Shown piece after piece: positions 1 through 7,922 of a DNA stretch of 21,452 bases. The position numbers were made by a program, and so were the translations under genes. Under the pieces are notes generated by a model. The model had not been told where the DNA came from and did no database searches. It saw only the letters and a list, made by a program, of their open reading frames with translations. The DNA comes from CAYVKM01 sp964452045 (GTDB lineage: Bacteria > Calditrichota > Calditrichia > RBG-13-44-9), in assembly GCA_964452045.1 (NCBI GenBank), contig CAYVKM010000067.1, positions 1-21,452 of the forward strand, written 5' to 3'. Positions within the stretch are counted from its first letter, which is position 1; each line of letters starts with the position of its first letter.

Positions 1-996
1 TAAATTTATTTTTCTCAAATATTGAGCTGCCTCTTCCGGGCTGGTCGGATTGATATGAAATCCGGTACCCCATTCAAATCCAGCTACCCGTGTGAGTTTG
101 GGCATAAATTCCAGATGCCAGTGGTAGGAGTCATTCGGATCTTCCTGCATGGGATAGGTGTGGATGAGAAAATTGTAGGGCGGATCTTCCAGGGCAATAT
201 TGATCCGGGCAAACACTTCCTTGATGATCAGGGCCAGGTGTTCCAGCATTTCGTCGGTAATACTTTCAAACTGAGAAAAGTGTTTTTTCGGGAGAATCCA
301 GGTTTCGAAGGGAAAGCGTGGCGCATAGGGTTCGAGTCCCAGAAAGTACTCATTGTTAAAAACCACTCTTGAACCGTCATTCAATTCCTGATGGATAATA
401 TCACAAAAGATGCAGCGTTCCTTATATTCATGATATTTCCTGGCGCCCTCAATTTCTTCCACCACTGTTTTGGGAATAATGGGTGTGGCGATGAGCTGAG
501 AGTGCGTATGTTCCAGTGAAGCACCGGCGCTCATGCCATGATTTTTAAAAATAAGGGCATATTTCAATCGGACATCCTTTTTCAGATCGAGAATACGTTC
601 CCGGAAAGCCCAGAATACATCCCGGATGGCAGGGATTTCCAGATCGATAAATTCCTTAAAATGTTCCGGCGTTTCCACAATCACTTCATGTGCACCCACC
701 CCGTTCATCCGGTCGTAGATGCCGTCGCCCTGCCGGTTAAGCTGACCTTCCACCCGGAGCGCCGGAAATTTGTTGGGGAAAACCCGCAGCGTCCAACCGG
801 GCTTGTTTTTCTCGGATTTATCCGGACGAATGGATAGGATTTCGGAAGGAGTGTGCTCCTCGTTGTCGTAACAAAACGGGCAAAATCCGCCTTTTTTCTT
901 TTCCATCACTTCAATGAAGTCTGAAGGTCGACGTCCTCTTTCGCTGGAAATAATGACCCATCTACCGATAACAGGATCTTTCCGGAGTTCTGGCAT
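1..996 (-). CDS. galT: Galactose-1-phosphate uridylyltransferase, C-terminus cut by window edge
   Basis: Cytoplasmic Leloir-pathway enzyme that exchanges UMP between UDP-glucose and galactose-1-phosphate. The frame is open from the ATG at 996 to base 1, giving 332 residues with no stop, so the last part is missing; the family is usually about 330-350 residues, so little is lost. Seen directly: zinc-type CPFC at residues 39-42, a second CxxC (CIFC) near 195-198, the histidine-triad signature LEHTHSQ at 161-167 (His165 corresponds to the uridylylated nucleophile in E. coli GalT), and a C-terminal YHWHLEFMPK followed by GFEWGTGFHINPTSPE. This is the shorter GalT type, close to ADP-glucose phosphorylase-like members of the family, so the exact hexose-1-phosphate substrate is slightly uncertain. 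No other galactose gene lies inside the window. Confidence 0.95.
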   Translation of the reverse strand, partial: MPELRKDPVIGRWVIISSERGRRPSDFIEVMEKKKGGFCPFCYDNEEHTPSEILSIRPDKSEKNKPGWTLRVFPNKFPALRVEGQLNRQGDGIYDRMNGVGAHEVIVETPEHFKEFIDLEIPAIRDVFWAFRERILDLKKDVRLKYALIFKNHGMSAGASLEHTHSQLIATPIIPKTVVEEIEGARKYHEYKERCIFCDIIHQELNDGSRVVFNNEYFLGLEPYAPRFPFETWILPKKHFSQFESITDEMLEHLALIIKEVFARINIALEDPPYNFLIHTYPMQEDPNDSYHWHLEFMPKLTRVAGFEWGTGFHINPTSPEEAAQYLRKINL

Positions 997-1037
997 AGAT
1001 TGAAAATGTAGTTTATTCAATATTTTTTAAACAGTTA

Positions 1038-1069
1038 CAAATATAACTAAATCGTAAAATTTTTCCAAA
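1038..1069 (-). promoter_or_regulatory. Putative galT promoter
   Basis: Read on the minus strand, TTTG at 1069-1066 is followed after 20 bases by TATATTTG at 1045-1038, which fits the Bacteroidota housekeeping pattern TTTG / TAnnTTTG. The same bases also fit a sigma-70 reading (TTGGAA, 17 bases, TATATT). It lies about 40 bases upstream of the galT ATG. Assigned from motif only. Confidence 0.45.
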
Positions 1070-1184
1070 CAGAAAAAAAGGTCTGAAATCCCTTGTTTTC
1101 GGGTTGAAAGAAAAGTGTACATAAACAGATCAACTGAATCCAGCCGGCGCTAATTGCCAGTTATTTGATGCACTCTGCCTCAAA

Positions 1185-1958
1185 TCAGAACCGCTCTTTT
1201 TGAAATGAAATGGTTCTGAAGAACGAACTTTTCCACTCTTTTCGTTCCAACCGGATGATAAGTCCGGAAACGAGTATGCCGGGTTTCCAGGTAACCTCGC
1301 TATCAGTTTGGGAAGAGGGCTTGTGGTTTTTTAAATTGCTTATGGACAGGGCCTTTTCCGTGCCCTTAACCGGGTCGAGATAATCAACATCAACCCGGGA
1401 AATCAGACTATCGCTTTTCCGGATGGTAAGGGTAATACCGTGCTGAATTTTCTCGGTATTTTCAGTGGTCACCTCCATCACAATCTCCTGATGACTACCC
1501 AGACCGAGGTGGTCGAAAAATACCTGGTAACTTTGCTGTTCATCATTTATGGTTTTCCCGGAGACACCCAGGAGTTTTTGCAGGTAGCTAAACCGGTAGA
1601 ACTGTTGGTAGGTAGTATCATAATAGGTGAGCGGATTGTAGATGTTTATGTAACTAATGCCCACCGAAGGACCCCAGACAAAAACCGAATCAAAACGGTT
1701 ATTATGGAAAATGATCCAGTTACCCAGATGACCCATCAGATAAGTCTTTTCATTTTTATGAAGCGTACCAAAGGCGGTGCCGTTTGGGCTCTCTCTCACA
1801 TTTTCTTTATCAACCAGCACCTGAGCCGAATCGGGTAATGCTTTAAGGACAGGGGAGGGTGGCGGTCCGGTTGGTACCTCATGTTTGACCACCGGTTTGG
1901 GTTGGCAGGCTAAAACAAATATCCCGATGAACAAACAATATTTTAAGAATCGTAACAT
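1185..1958 (-). CDS. SH3-domain lipoprotein, function unknown
   Basis: A 257-residue lipoprotein. The start at 1958 is chosen over an in-frame start 36 bases upstream because GGAGAG lies just before it and it begins a clean lipoprotein signal: basic N-terminus, hydrophobic core and lipobox VLAC with Cys18. The mature protein starts with a Lys/Pro-rich linker. A bacterial SH3-like segment then follows at roughly residues 40-98, with the typical ENVRESPNG ... G ... L ... GNWIIF pattern. The remainder has no motif I recognise and looks beta-rich. Bacterial SH3 domains often bind cell-wall peptides, so a periplasmic envelope role is reasonable, but that is inference. It is monocistronic, lying between galT and a divergent small gene. 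Confidence 0.75.
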   Translation of the reverse strand: MLRFLKYCLFIGIFVLACQPKPVVKHEVPTGPPPSPVLKALPDSAQVLVDKENVRESPNGTAFGTLHKNEKTYLMGHLGNWIIFHNNRFDSVFVWGPSVGISYINIYNPLTYYDTTYQQFYRFSYLQKLLGVSGKTINDEQQSYQVFFDHLGLGSHQEIVMEVTTENTEKIQHGITLTIRKSDSLISRVDVDYLDPVKGTEKALSISNLKNHKPSSQTDSEVTWKPGILVSGLIIRLERKEWKSSFFRTISFQKERF

Positions 1959-1995
1959 GATCTCTCCGGTATTTAAAGTATTAAATTTACCCACA

Positions 1996-2010
1996 TCAGG
2001 TTGATCCTGA
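1996..2010. promoter_or_regulatory. Inverted repeat upstream of the lipoprotein gene
   Basis: TCAGG, five bases, CCTGA: a perfect 5-bp dyad 38 bases upstream of the lipoprotein start. The size is compatible with a repressor site, but short dyads of this kind also occur by chance. Confidence 0.2.
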
Positions 2011-2193
2011 AACGATAAATTTATTTAGCCATACGAAACATAACGATGGAAATAACTGTAAAATCAGTAACCTGCGGTTAATTAAAGTTCAAAACAATCA
2101 TAACGATGATGTTATCTGATTGTAATACCGGCCGGTTTATATTCTTGTTAAAAATGAGAAATATTAAAAATCAGATTTAATAAAGGAAATTTT

Positions 2194-2400
2194 ATGGCAG
2201 CTCGTCATATTTACCAGGTCATCCCCGAATCGGGCAGATGGTCGGTGATAAAAGACAGTACAATTTTAAGTAAACATGATAATAAGGATCTGGCAGAGCA
2301 GGAAGCCCAGAGTCTGGCGCTGAAGATCATCTCCAGCCTGGTGCTGGTCTATCGGCTGGATGGATCAATTCAAAAGTCAGTATTTCATTCTGTCGATTAG
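2194..2400 (+). CDS. DUF2188 family protein
   Basis: A 68-residue soluble protein with no signal peptide. AAGGA precedes the ATG at a suitable distance. The layout matches the DUF2188 pattern: a first strand (HIYQVIPE), a Gly-Arg-Trp turn (SGRWSVIKD), a short strand, an Asp/Glu-rich helix (KDLAEQEAQSLALKI) and a last strand ending in a DGSI turn. Members of this family are small and widespread and have no established biochemical role. It is convergent with the symporter gene and divergent from the lipoprotein gene, so probably transcribed alone. Confidence 0.7.
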   Translation: MAARHIYQVIPESGRWSVIKDSTILSKHDNKDLAEQEAQSLALKIISSLVLVYRLDGSIQKSVFHSVD

Positions 2401-2460
2401 AGATTTTAGACTTTTATTTAACAGATACCAATTTCTAATAGTATTATTTGACTTTTTGTC

Positions 2461-3858
2461 TCAATCCTTAAAGTAAATTTTCTTCAATCGAAAAGATATT
2501 AAAAGCAAGACTGAAGCAGTAAGCCCGGGATACATCGGCTGGATATTCAGCCAGTAATTGAGCTGGATGATCGAAGGGCTTATCCTGATAGACTGCAACA
2601 GGAAGAAGAAGGAAATAAAAAAGGATAATCCGAGATTCCAGCCGGCCATTTTTTTTGAGAGCCGAAAAAAAGGATAGTAGGTGCCTAAAACAGGAATAAG
2701 CATGGGTGGAATAAAAAGCGTCCCGATGATATACCACAATTGAATAACCGATGGAAACAGGATCGCCAGTAAAATGGAAATCAGAGCGCTGATAAATAGC
2801 CCGATCCGGATTAGATTCACCCGTGAGATTTGTATCCTCTTAAGTTTGCCTGTAAAATCGTGGCCGATGGTGATGGCGGAGAGCAGGAACATGCTGTCTA
2901 CGGTGGACATGATGGTGGCCAAAAGGCCGGTCAGGAACAGGCCGGATAATAACGGCGGCAATATCTGATGCGACAGGAGTGGGTAAGATAACGGAGCATC
3001 AATATCATTTAGCAGAGCACGCGCATAGAGACCGGTGGAGGTGGTTAGAAAATCGAAGATTAGCCAGAACAGCACCGAGATCAGAATACCTCTCCGGGCA
3101 ATCCCGGGGGTTTTTGCCGCATAGCAGCGCTGGTGAAATCCGGGATCAATGAGCGTCCACAGGGCAATAAAAAACCAGACTATGATATATTGAATACTGT
3201 TGCCTCCGGTAAGGGTAAGATGATTTTCTGGAAGATGATCTGTGAGAAATGGCAGACCACCATACCGGGAAATCAGGGTAAAAAAAAGGACGATAAAACC
3301 GCCAAACATCAGAACAAACTGAAGCTTGTCTGTCCTCACCACCGAGTTAAAACCCCCATTTATCACATAGATCATGGAAAAAACAGTTCCCAGAATAAGG
3401 CAGATATAGAGCGGCCATCCGCTGATTAATTGAATCAGAAAGCCGACCATCAGAACATAGGGCGCTGGCAGGGTCATAAAAAAAGTGTAGATGGTCCCAA
3501 TCAATCCGTTGCTGTATCCATAATTTTGGTAAAGCTGATCCGGTATGGACAGCAGCTGCGCCTTCCGGATTCTGGATGCCAGCAAAAATGCAAACAAAAT
3601 GGCGAAAATATAGTAGGGCAGTCCGAATACCACCCAATTGGATAATCCGTACCGATAGGTAAATTCCCCAACGCCAAGTATGCCACCATACCAGGTGGTC
3701 ACCAGCGTCGCTACAAATGCCGGCAGGGTTAACCGACGACCGCCCAGGATAAAATTTTCTTCATTGGAAAGATTGGAGCGTTTGCGAAAGCCAATGAACA
3801 ACAGCAGGGCCAGGTAGAGAAGAATGGGAACAATTTCCAGGGGATGTAATTTTATCAT
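2461..3858 (-). CDS. Sodium:solute symporter (SSS family), probable thiamine transporter
   Basis: A 465-residue polytopic inner-membrane protein with about 13 hydrophobic segments. Family marks seen: FILGGRRLTLP near residues 37-47, the SSS signature region GGFNSVVRTDKLQFVLM, DPGFHQRCYAAK, and MSTVDSMFLL, which corresponds to the Na2-site helix. The ATG overlaps the stop of thiN by four bases (ATGA), so the two are translationally coupled. It is the last gene of an operon headed by a TPP riboswitch. SSS proteins use the sodium gradient to import small metabolites. TPP control plus fusion-like packing with thiamine pyrophosphokinase argue that the substrate is thiamine or a precursor such as hydroxymethylpyrimidine. 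SSS-type 'ThiV' transporters have been predicted in other thiamine regulons. The family call is firm; the substrate is inference. Confidence 0.88.
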   Translation of the reverse strand: MIKLHPLEIVPILLYLALLLFIGFRKRSNLSNEENFILGGRRLTLPAFVATLVTTWYGGILGVGEFTYRYGLSNWVVFGLPYYIFAILFAFLLASRIRKAQLLSIPDQLYQNYGYSNGLIGTIYTFFMTLPAPYVLMVGFLIQLISGWPLYICLILGTVFSMIYVINGGFNSVVRTDKLQFVLMFGGFIVLFFTLISRYGGLPFLTDHLPENHLTLTGGNSIQYIIVWFFIALWTLIDPGFHQRCYAAKTPGIARRGILISVLFWLIFDFLTTSTGLYARALLNDIDAPLSYPLLSHQILPPLLSGLFLTGLLATIMSTVDSMFLLSAITIGHDFTGKLKRIQISRVNLIRIGLFISALISILLAILFPSVIQLWYIIGTLFIPPMLIPVLGTYYPFFRLSKKMAGWNLGLSFFISFFFLLQSIRISPSIIQLNYWLNIQPMYPGLTASVLLLISFRLKKIYFKD

Positions 3859-4493
3859 GGATTATCCGGCCAGTGGATGAAGAGCAGGAGCAGCCCGCCT
3901 TCCAATGATATACTGACTGGGGAACTGGTGACGACATTGCTCAGTCCCTCCCGCACACCAAATTCCAGAGATTCTTTTTTCAGTGAATACTTCAATCCCC
4001 GGGTTGTTATACCATTTATTTTCCCCAAGGGAATCAGGGAGACAATTTGCCCGGATTTTCCCTGGAACCTGTAATCATTACGGATGAATAGGATTCTAGC
4101 ATATTTATCGATGACGGTTATTCTGATCTTCTGGTCGTACCGGGCCAAAACCGAAAAGTTGTTTAGCAGATGATCGCTTCTTCCGCCGGTCAAACCCAGA
4201 ATAGTCAGTCCATCGGCCTGCTCCTCAATGCAGTAAATTATTCCCTTTTCCAAATCGTTCATATCCTGGGAGGGTTTATGGACAAACTGACTGTGGGCAA
4301 ATTTATCCCGGTAATTTTGCGGGATAGAATCCAGATCCCCGATGATCATATCTGGTAGAATGTCGCAATCAAATGAATGTACAGCTCCGCCATCCAGGGC
4401 GACTACTTCGGTAAATTGTGACAGATCAACCCGCTCGAAATCCGAGCAGTTCAATTCACCATTGGCAATCAATAAATAATGTTTCGGTTCCAT
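3855..4493 (-). CDS. thiN: Thiamine pyrophosphokinase
   Basis: Cytoplasmic enzyme transferring pyrophosphate from ATP to thiamine to make TPP. The 212 residues match the family length. Motifs seen: DGG at 34-36, GDLDSI at 52-57, DMNDLEK at 77-83 and GGRSDHLLNN at 103-112, all characteristic acidic or glycine-rich active-site elements of this family. The ATG at 4493 is preferred over a TTG one codon upstream, because it overlaps the preceding stop (TGATG) and follows AAAGG. It overlaps the symporter gene by four bases. As a salvage enzyme it phosphorylates thiamine imported by the flanking receptor and symporter; its product is the ligand of the riboswitch at the head of the operon. Confidence 0.95.
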   Translation of the reverse strand: MEPKHYLLIANGELNCSDFERVDLSQFTEVVALDGGAVHSFDCDILPDMIIGDLDSIPQNYRDKFAHSQFVHKPSQDMNDLEKGIIYCIEEQADGLTILGLTGGRSDHLLNNFSVLARYDQKIRITVIDKYARILFIRNDYRFQGKSGQIVSLIPLGKINGITTRGLKYSLKKESLEFGVREGLSNVVTSSPVSISLEGGLLLLFIHWPDNP

Positions 4494-5176
4494 CAAATAC
4501 CTTTTCTTTGCAACTGGTCACAAAAAAACTGGATCTGATTGGATTCATAAATATGAATGCCCTTCAGATCGGTCTTGGCTATTTCCACCATGGCCTTGGC
4601 CACAGTGGCTGCGGTGATAGCCCTATATTTTTTCCAACCGCCAATCAGGATCGGTTTTACTATCTTCAGGAAAAATTCAGCTACCTTTTCGCCGACCCGG
4701 TTTTCTGCCCGATTCCCCACCAGCAGAGAGGGCCGGAAGAACTGTATACCGTAAAAAGGTATTTCCCGGATAACCGTTTCCGTTTCACCTTTAACCCGGT
4801 TATAAAAAATTCTGGACTTCTTATCGGCACCCAGGGCCGAGATCATTAGAAATTGCCTTGCGTCATTTTTGGCGGCGAGCTGTGCAATCTGGAGCGGATA
4901 GTAATAATCCACCTTCCGGAAAGCTTCCTGTGAACCGGCCTTCTTTATGGTTGTCCCCAGGCAGCAGAAGATATCATCCGCCTTTATCTGATCACTATAA
5001 TTTTCCAGCTGGTCAAAATCCACCGCATACTGGGTTAATTTGGGATTTTCAATCTCCAGGTTTCGCCGGGTCAGAACAACAATATGGCTGTAATTTTCAT
5101 CCTTAAGTAAATAATTAAGGCAATGACCACCCACCAACCCGGTTGCTCCTACCAGTAAAGCCGTTCTTTTATCCAT
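4493..5176 (-). CDS. NAD(P)-binding Rossmann-fold (atypical SDR) protein
   Basis: 227 residues starting with a dinucleotide-binding motif GATGLVG at 10-16. It then has LTRR at 35-38 (basic residues after strand 2, suggesting NADPH), a CCLGTT strand at 71-76, SALGADKKS at 113-121 and YNRVK at 125-129 (the YxxxK catalytic pair of extended and atypical SDRs). The architecture resembles the HTATIP2/FMP52-like oxidoreductase group. It lies between the TonB receptor (26-base gap) and thiN (one-base overlap), so it is in the TPP-controlled operon, yet no step of thiamine salvage obviously needs it. It might act on a thiamine degradation product or be a passenger. The substrate is unknown. Confidence 0.85.
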   Translation of the reverse strand: MDKRTALLVGATGLVGGHCLNYLLKDENYSHIVVLTRRNLEIENPKLTQYAVDFDQLENYSDQIKADDIFCCLGTTIKKAGSQEAFRKVDYYYPLQIAQLAAKNDARQFLMISALGADKKSRIFYNRVKGETETVIREIPFYGIQFFRPSLLVGNRAENRVGEKVAEFFLKIVKPILIGGWKKYRAITAATVAKAMVEIAKTDLKGIHIYESNQIQFFCDQLQRKGI

Positions 5177-5202
5177 ATGCTCTGGCCCTCAGTTTTGGGC
5201 TA

Positions 5203-7650
5203 TTATATAACCAGTTTCAGATTAATAAAAGCATTTCTTTCGGCAGCGGGAAAAAATTCTGCTCCCGCTCCATAGGTGTTGTAAAGTATATCGAATAGAT
5301 TTTGGATGTGCAGTTGAAGCTGTATTTTGGAAACTCCGGATATATCCAGCAGTTGATAACTCACCATGGCATTAAAGACCGTGTAAGGATCGACCGTATT
5401 TGTTTCGTTTTTGAAATTATCCGTATACTGTTTGCCAACATGCTGCATGGTAAGGGATAAAATTAGTTGATTAAACAAATAGGTCACCTTAAGGTTGGCC
5501 AGAGTGTTGGGAAAACCGGTGATGGGATTACCATCCAGAACAATTTCATTACCATCACTATCAAAGACCGAGTATTTCTTCAATTTGTTTTCACTATAAG
5601 TAAAATTACCGCTCAGAATGAAATTTGGAAAAAGATTTCCTTGAAAATCCATCTCAATTCCCTGGTGGAGGGTACGATCCGCATTACCGGTAACCGGCTG
5701 GCCAAACCTGTCCAGTTGCCCCTTTTTAATGATCTCATTGATAAAGGTCATGTAAAAAAGATTGAGATGGGTTTTCCAGGAAGCATTCTGATATCCAACG
5801 CCAAGTTCGATATCATTGAGGGTTTCCGGTTCAACCAGGGGCTGATCAAAATTATAGCTGCCGCCGGTATTGACTACAAACTGCGGAGTTACCGCCCCCC
5901 AGCTCTCCGGCGTGCTGGCTTCTGCGGCATCGTAGAAATTTTTTAAGCGGGGCTCCCGGCTGGTTTGGGAGAAACTGGTAAACACATTAAAATTGCGATT
6001 CAATTTATAATTAACACCCAGCCTGGGATTTAAAAAATAATAGTTCAGGCTGAAATCTGTTCCGATAAAGGCTTCGTCGTAAAGCCAATATTTGTCGTAA
6101 GCCAGCTGCAGATCGAACATGACCAGCAGATCCGGCCGGAATTTATAGGTTGTATGAATATAAGGAGAGATGACATCCTTTGCTCCCTTATATTCGTAAT
6201 AGTGCCGGTTGCCAATATAATTCAAACCCTGATACGGACCGGAAACTGCCGGCGGCAAGTCGGGGCTTCCCTTTTGTATTCTGCCCCAGTGCAAAGAGCG
6301 ATGAAACCTGAATTCACCACCAACGATGACATTTCCTTTCGCATGGGTATACTGAAGCTGGGGCAACCAGCCGGCCTGTTTGTTATCCACGTAGGCGCGG
6401 ATTAACAGGTCGTCCACATAGATCTGCTCCGGATCGCCGCTTACATCAAAACCATATTCCCGGGTTAGGCGGTAATAGGACAGGGGTGCCCAGAAGCCAT
6501 CATAATCAAAAAAACCGTAACCGCGGATTCCAAAAAACGTGTTGTTGAGTTTTAGATTATTACTCAGCTGATATTCATTCATCACTTCCAGATGAGGCTG
6601 GTTAAAGTTCTCAATTTCGTCCGGCCGCATAATCGGATTTGCTGTGCGGGTGTCGCGGTTCTCAGTAGCTTCTTTTGGGATTCCATAATAAGCCAGGTGA
6701 TCTTCAATCGGACCGCCGTAAAAATGGAGCCGGGTGGTACTGTTTTTAGCAAACCAGGCCGCACCAATAAAATAGCTTTTTAAATCTGACCAGGATTGCT
6801 CACGGTAACCATCACTTTTAATCCGAGATAGCCGGCCGAAAAATACAAATTTGTCGGATACCAGTCCGGAATTGAGGGAAACCGAATATTTCTGGGTGTT
6901 ATAACTGCCATACCCGGCAAAAGCGCTGATCTTTTTGTCCTGGGAAAACTGGGAAGTTATGATATTGACCGATCCCCCGATGGCCGGTGGCCCGTAAAAT
7001 GCGTTTCCGGCTCCCCGTTGCACCTGGATGTCCTCCACATTCCCAAGCATATCCGGGAAATCTATCCAGTAAATATTGTGATCTTCGGGATCGTTTTGCG
7101 GGATGCCGTTGATCATTACCGAAATCCGCCGCTGATCAAATCCCCGGATGGAAATATAATTATATCCGATGCCGTTTCCGTTTTCCGAATAAAAGGTGGT
7201 GGAAGGAAGCTGGCTGAGCATCACCGGAATATCCTGGGCAAAATAACCGTTTTGAATATCTTTCTTGGTCAGGGTGGCGAAAGCGGCGGGGGTCTCCCCC
7301 TCAATGGCGCGGGTGGCCACAACCACTACTTCCTTTCCGCGTATTGGTGTTTCTCTCAGATTTGCACTTAGTTTGAAAACCTTCGATGGTTCTATGGTCA
7401 CTCTTTCCGCATAGTCCTGATAGCCAATGTAGGTAATGGTAAGCTTATAGTCACCTGGTTTTATCCGCTCAATCACAAATTCACCATTCTGATCGGTTAC
7501 CGTACCCCTCCGCGTTTTTTGCAGTACTACATTGGCACCCACCAGTGGCTCCCCGGTGTTTTCATCCCGGACAATTCCCATCAGTTTTCCATCCTGGGAA
7601 AAAAGAACAGAGGTAAAAATTAAAATAAAAATGATTGAAAAAAACTTCAC
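5203..7650 (-). CDS. TonB-dependent outer-membrane receptor, probable thiamine uptake
   Basis: An 815-residue outer-membrane receptor. The start is a GTG at 7650, preceded by GGAGGT with six bases between. It opens a signal peptide (KFFSIIFILIFTSVLFSQ). A longer in-frame reading to 7704 would place the start inside the terminator hairpin and is rejected. Domains: signal peptide 1-19, carboxypeptidase-D-like beta domain about 22-103, TonB-box-like EVVVVATR at 107-114, plug about 115-232 with SIRGFDQRRISVMING and NDPEDHNIYW, then the beta barrel to the C-terminus. TonB-dependent receptors import scarce ligands using energy from TonB-ExbBD, which is not in this window. TPP-riboswitch control and co-transcription with thiN indicate thiamine or a precursor as ligand. 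Confidence 0.93.
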   Translation of the reverse strand: MKFFSIIFILIFTSVLFSQDGKLMGIVRDENTGEPLVGANVVLQKTRRGTVTDQNGEFVIERIKPGDYKLTITYIGYQDYAERVTIEPSKVFKLSANLRETPIRGKEVVVVATRAIEGETPAAFATLTKKDIQNGYFAQDIPVMLSQLPSTTFYSENGNGIGYNYISIRGFDQRRISVMINGIPQNDPEDHNIYWIDFPDMLGNVEDIQVQRGAGNAFYGPPAIGGSVNIITSQFSQDKKISAFAGYGSYNTQKYSVSLNSGLVSDKFVFFGRLSRIKSDGYREQSWSDLKSYFIGAAWFAKNSTTRLHFYGGPIEDHLAYYGIPKEATENRDTRTANPIMRPDEIENFNQPHLEVMNEYQLSNNLKLNNTFFGIRGYGFFDYDGFWAPLSYYRLTREYGFDVSGDPEQIYVDDLLIRAYVDNKQAGWLPQLQYTHAKGNVIVGGEFRFHRSLHWGRIQKGSPDLPPAVSGPYQGLNYIGNRHYYEYKGAKDVISPYIHTTYKFRPDLLVMFDLQLAYDKYWLYDEAFIGTDFSLNYYFLNPRLGVNYKLNRNFNVFTSFSQTSREPRLKNFYDAAEASTPESWGAVTPQFVVNTGGSYNFDQPLVEPETLNDIELGVGYQNASWKTHLNLFYMTFINEIIKKGQLDRFGQPVTGNADRTLHQGIEMDFQGNLFPNFILSGNFTYSENKLKKYSVFDSDGNEIVLDGNPITGFPNTLANLKVTYLFNQLILSLTMQHVGKQYTDNFKNETNTVDPYTVFNAMVSYQLLDISGVSKIQLQLHIQNLFDILYNTYGAGAEFFPAAERNAFINLKLVI

Positions 7651-7662
7651 CGTACTACCTCC

Positions 7663-7702
7663 AAAAAATAAAATGGCCGTCCTCCAGTTTCGGAAAACGG
7701 CC
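7663..7702 (-). terminator. Riboswitch-controlled intrinsic terminator
   Basis: On the minus strand GGCCGTTTTCC, a six-base loop and GGAGGACGGCC form an 11-bp stem (two G-U pairs; 7702-7675). ATTTTATTTTTT follows at once (7674-7663). It sits between the TPP aptamer and the receptor start. Its 5' arm can instead pair upstream: CGGAA at 7732-7728 with TTCCG at 7695-7691, extended by ACTAAAA (7727-7721) with TTTTAGT (7709-7703). That alternative needs the 3' strand of aptamer helix P1, so ligand binding should favour termination. Confidence 0.85.
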
Positions 7703-7727
7703 ACTAAAATTAATGATGTCTTTTAGT

Positions 7728-7811
7728 TTCCGTTTCCCTACGCTGGTATTACCCAGTTCAGGTTCAGGGGTATTGTCTCAGCCCTCGTTTTAGAGAGCAC
7801 CCCCAACGGAA
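7728..7811 (-). promoter_or_regulatory. TPP riboswitch aptamer (THI element)
   Basis: Read on the minus strand. P1 is TTCCGTT (7811-7805) with AACGGAA (7734-7728), a perfect 7-bp helix. Between them are the hallmark TPP-aptamer blocks: GAGGGCTGAGA ending at 7776, ACCCCTGAACCTGA, CTGGGTAATACCAGCG and AGGGAA. Binding TPP stabilises P1 and the two-arm fold. The terminator downstream makes this a transcriptional OFF switch for the thiamine uptake operon. The start of P1 almost coincides with the transcription start predicted from the promoter at 7819-7847, leaving essentially no leader before the aptamer. Confidence 0.97.
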
Positions 7812-7818
7812 TTGCTTA

Positions 7819-7847
7819 AATATATTGTGAGACGGCAAAGAAATCAA
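7819..7847 (-). promoter_or_regulatory. Putative promoter of the TPP-riboswitch operon
   Basis: Minus strand TTGATT (7847-7842), 17 bases, TATATT (7824-7819), placing the transcription start near 7812, right at the 5' end of the aptamer. It shares TGATTTCT, 14 free bases, then TATATTTAAGCA with the region upstream of the Rieske gene. Confidence 0.6.
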
Positions 7848-7922
7848 TATCTTTTCTGAAACAGACAGTTCTGTTATTATATTGGATCAGAAATACAGAT
7901 GCGATTATTTGAAGGAAAATAA

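Noticed and set aside
7651..7704. N-terminal extension of the TonB receptor from a GTG at 7704
   Set aside because: It lies inside the riboswitch terminator hairpin, adds residues before a clean signal peptide and has no ribosome site; GTG 7650 has GGAGGT.
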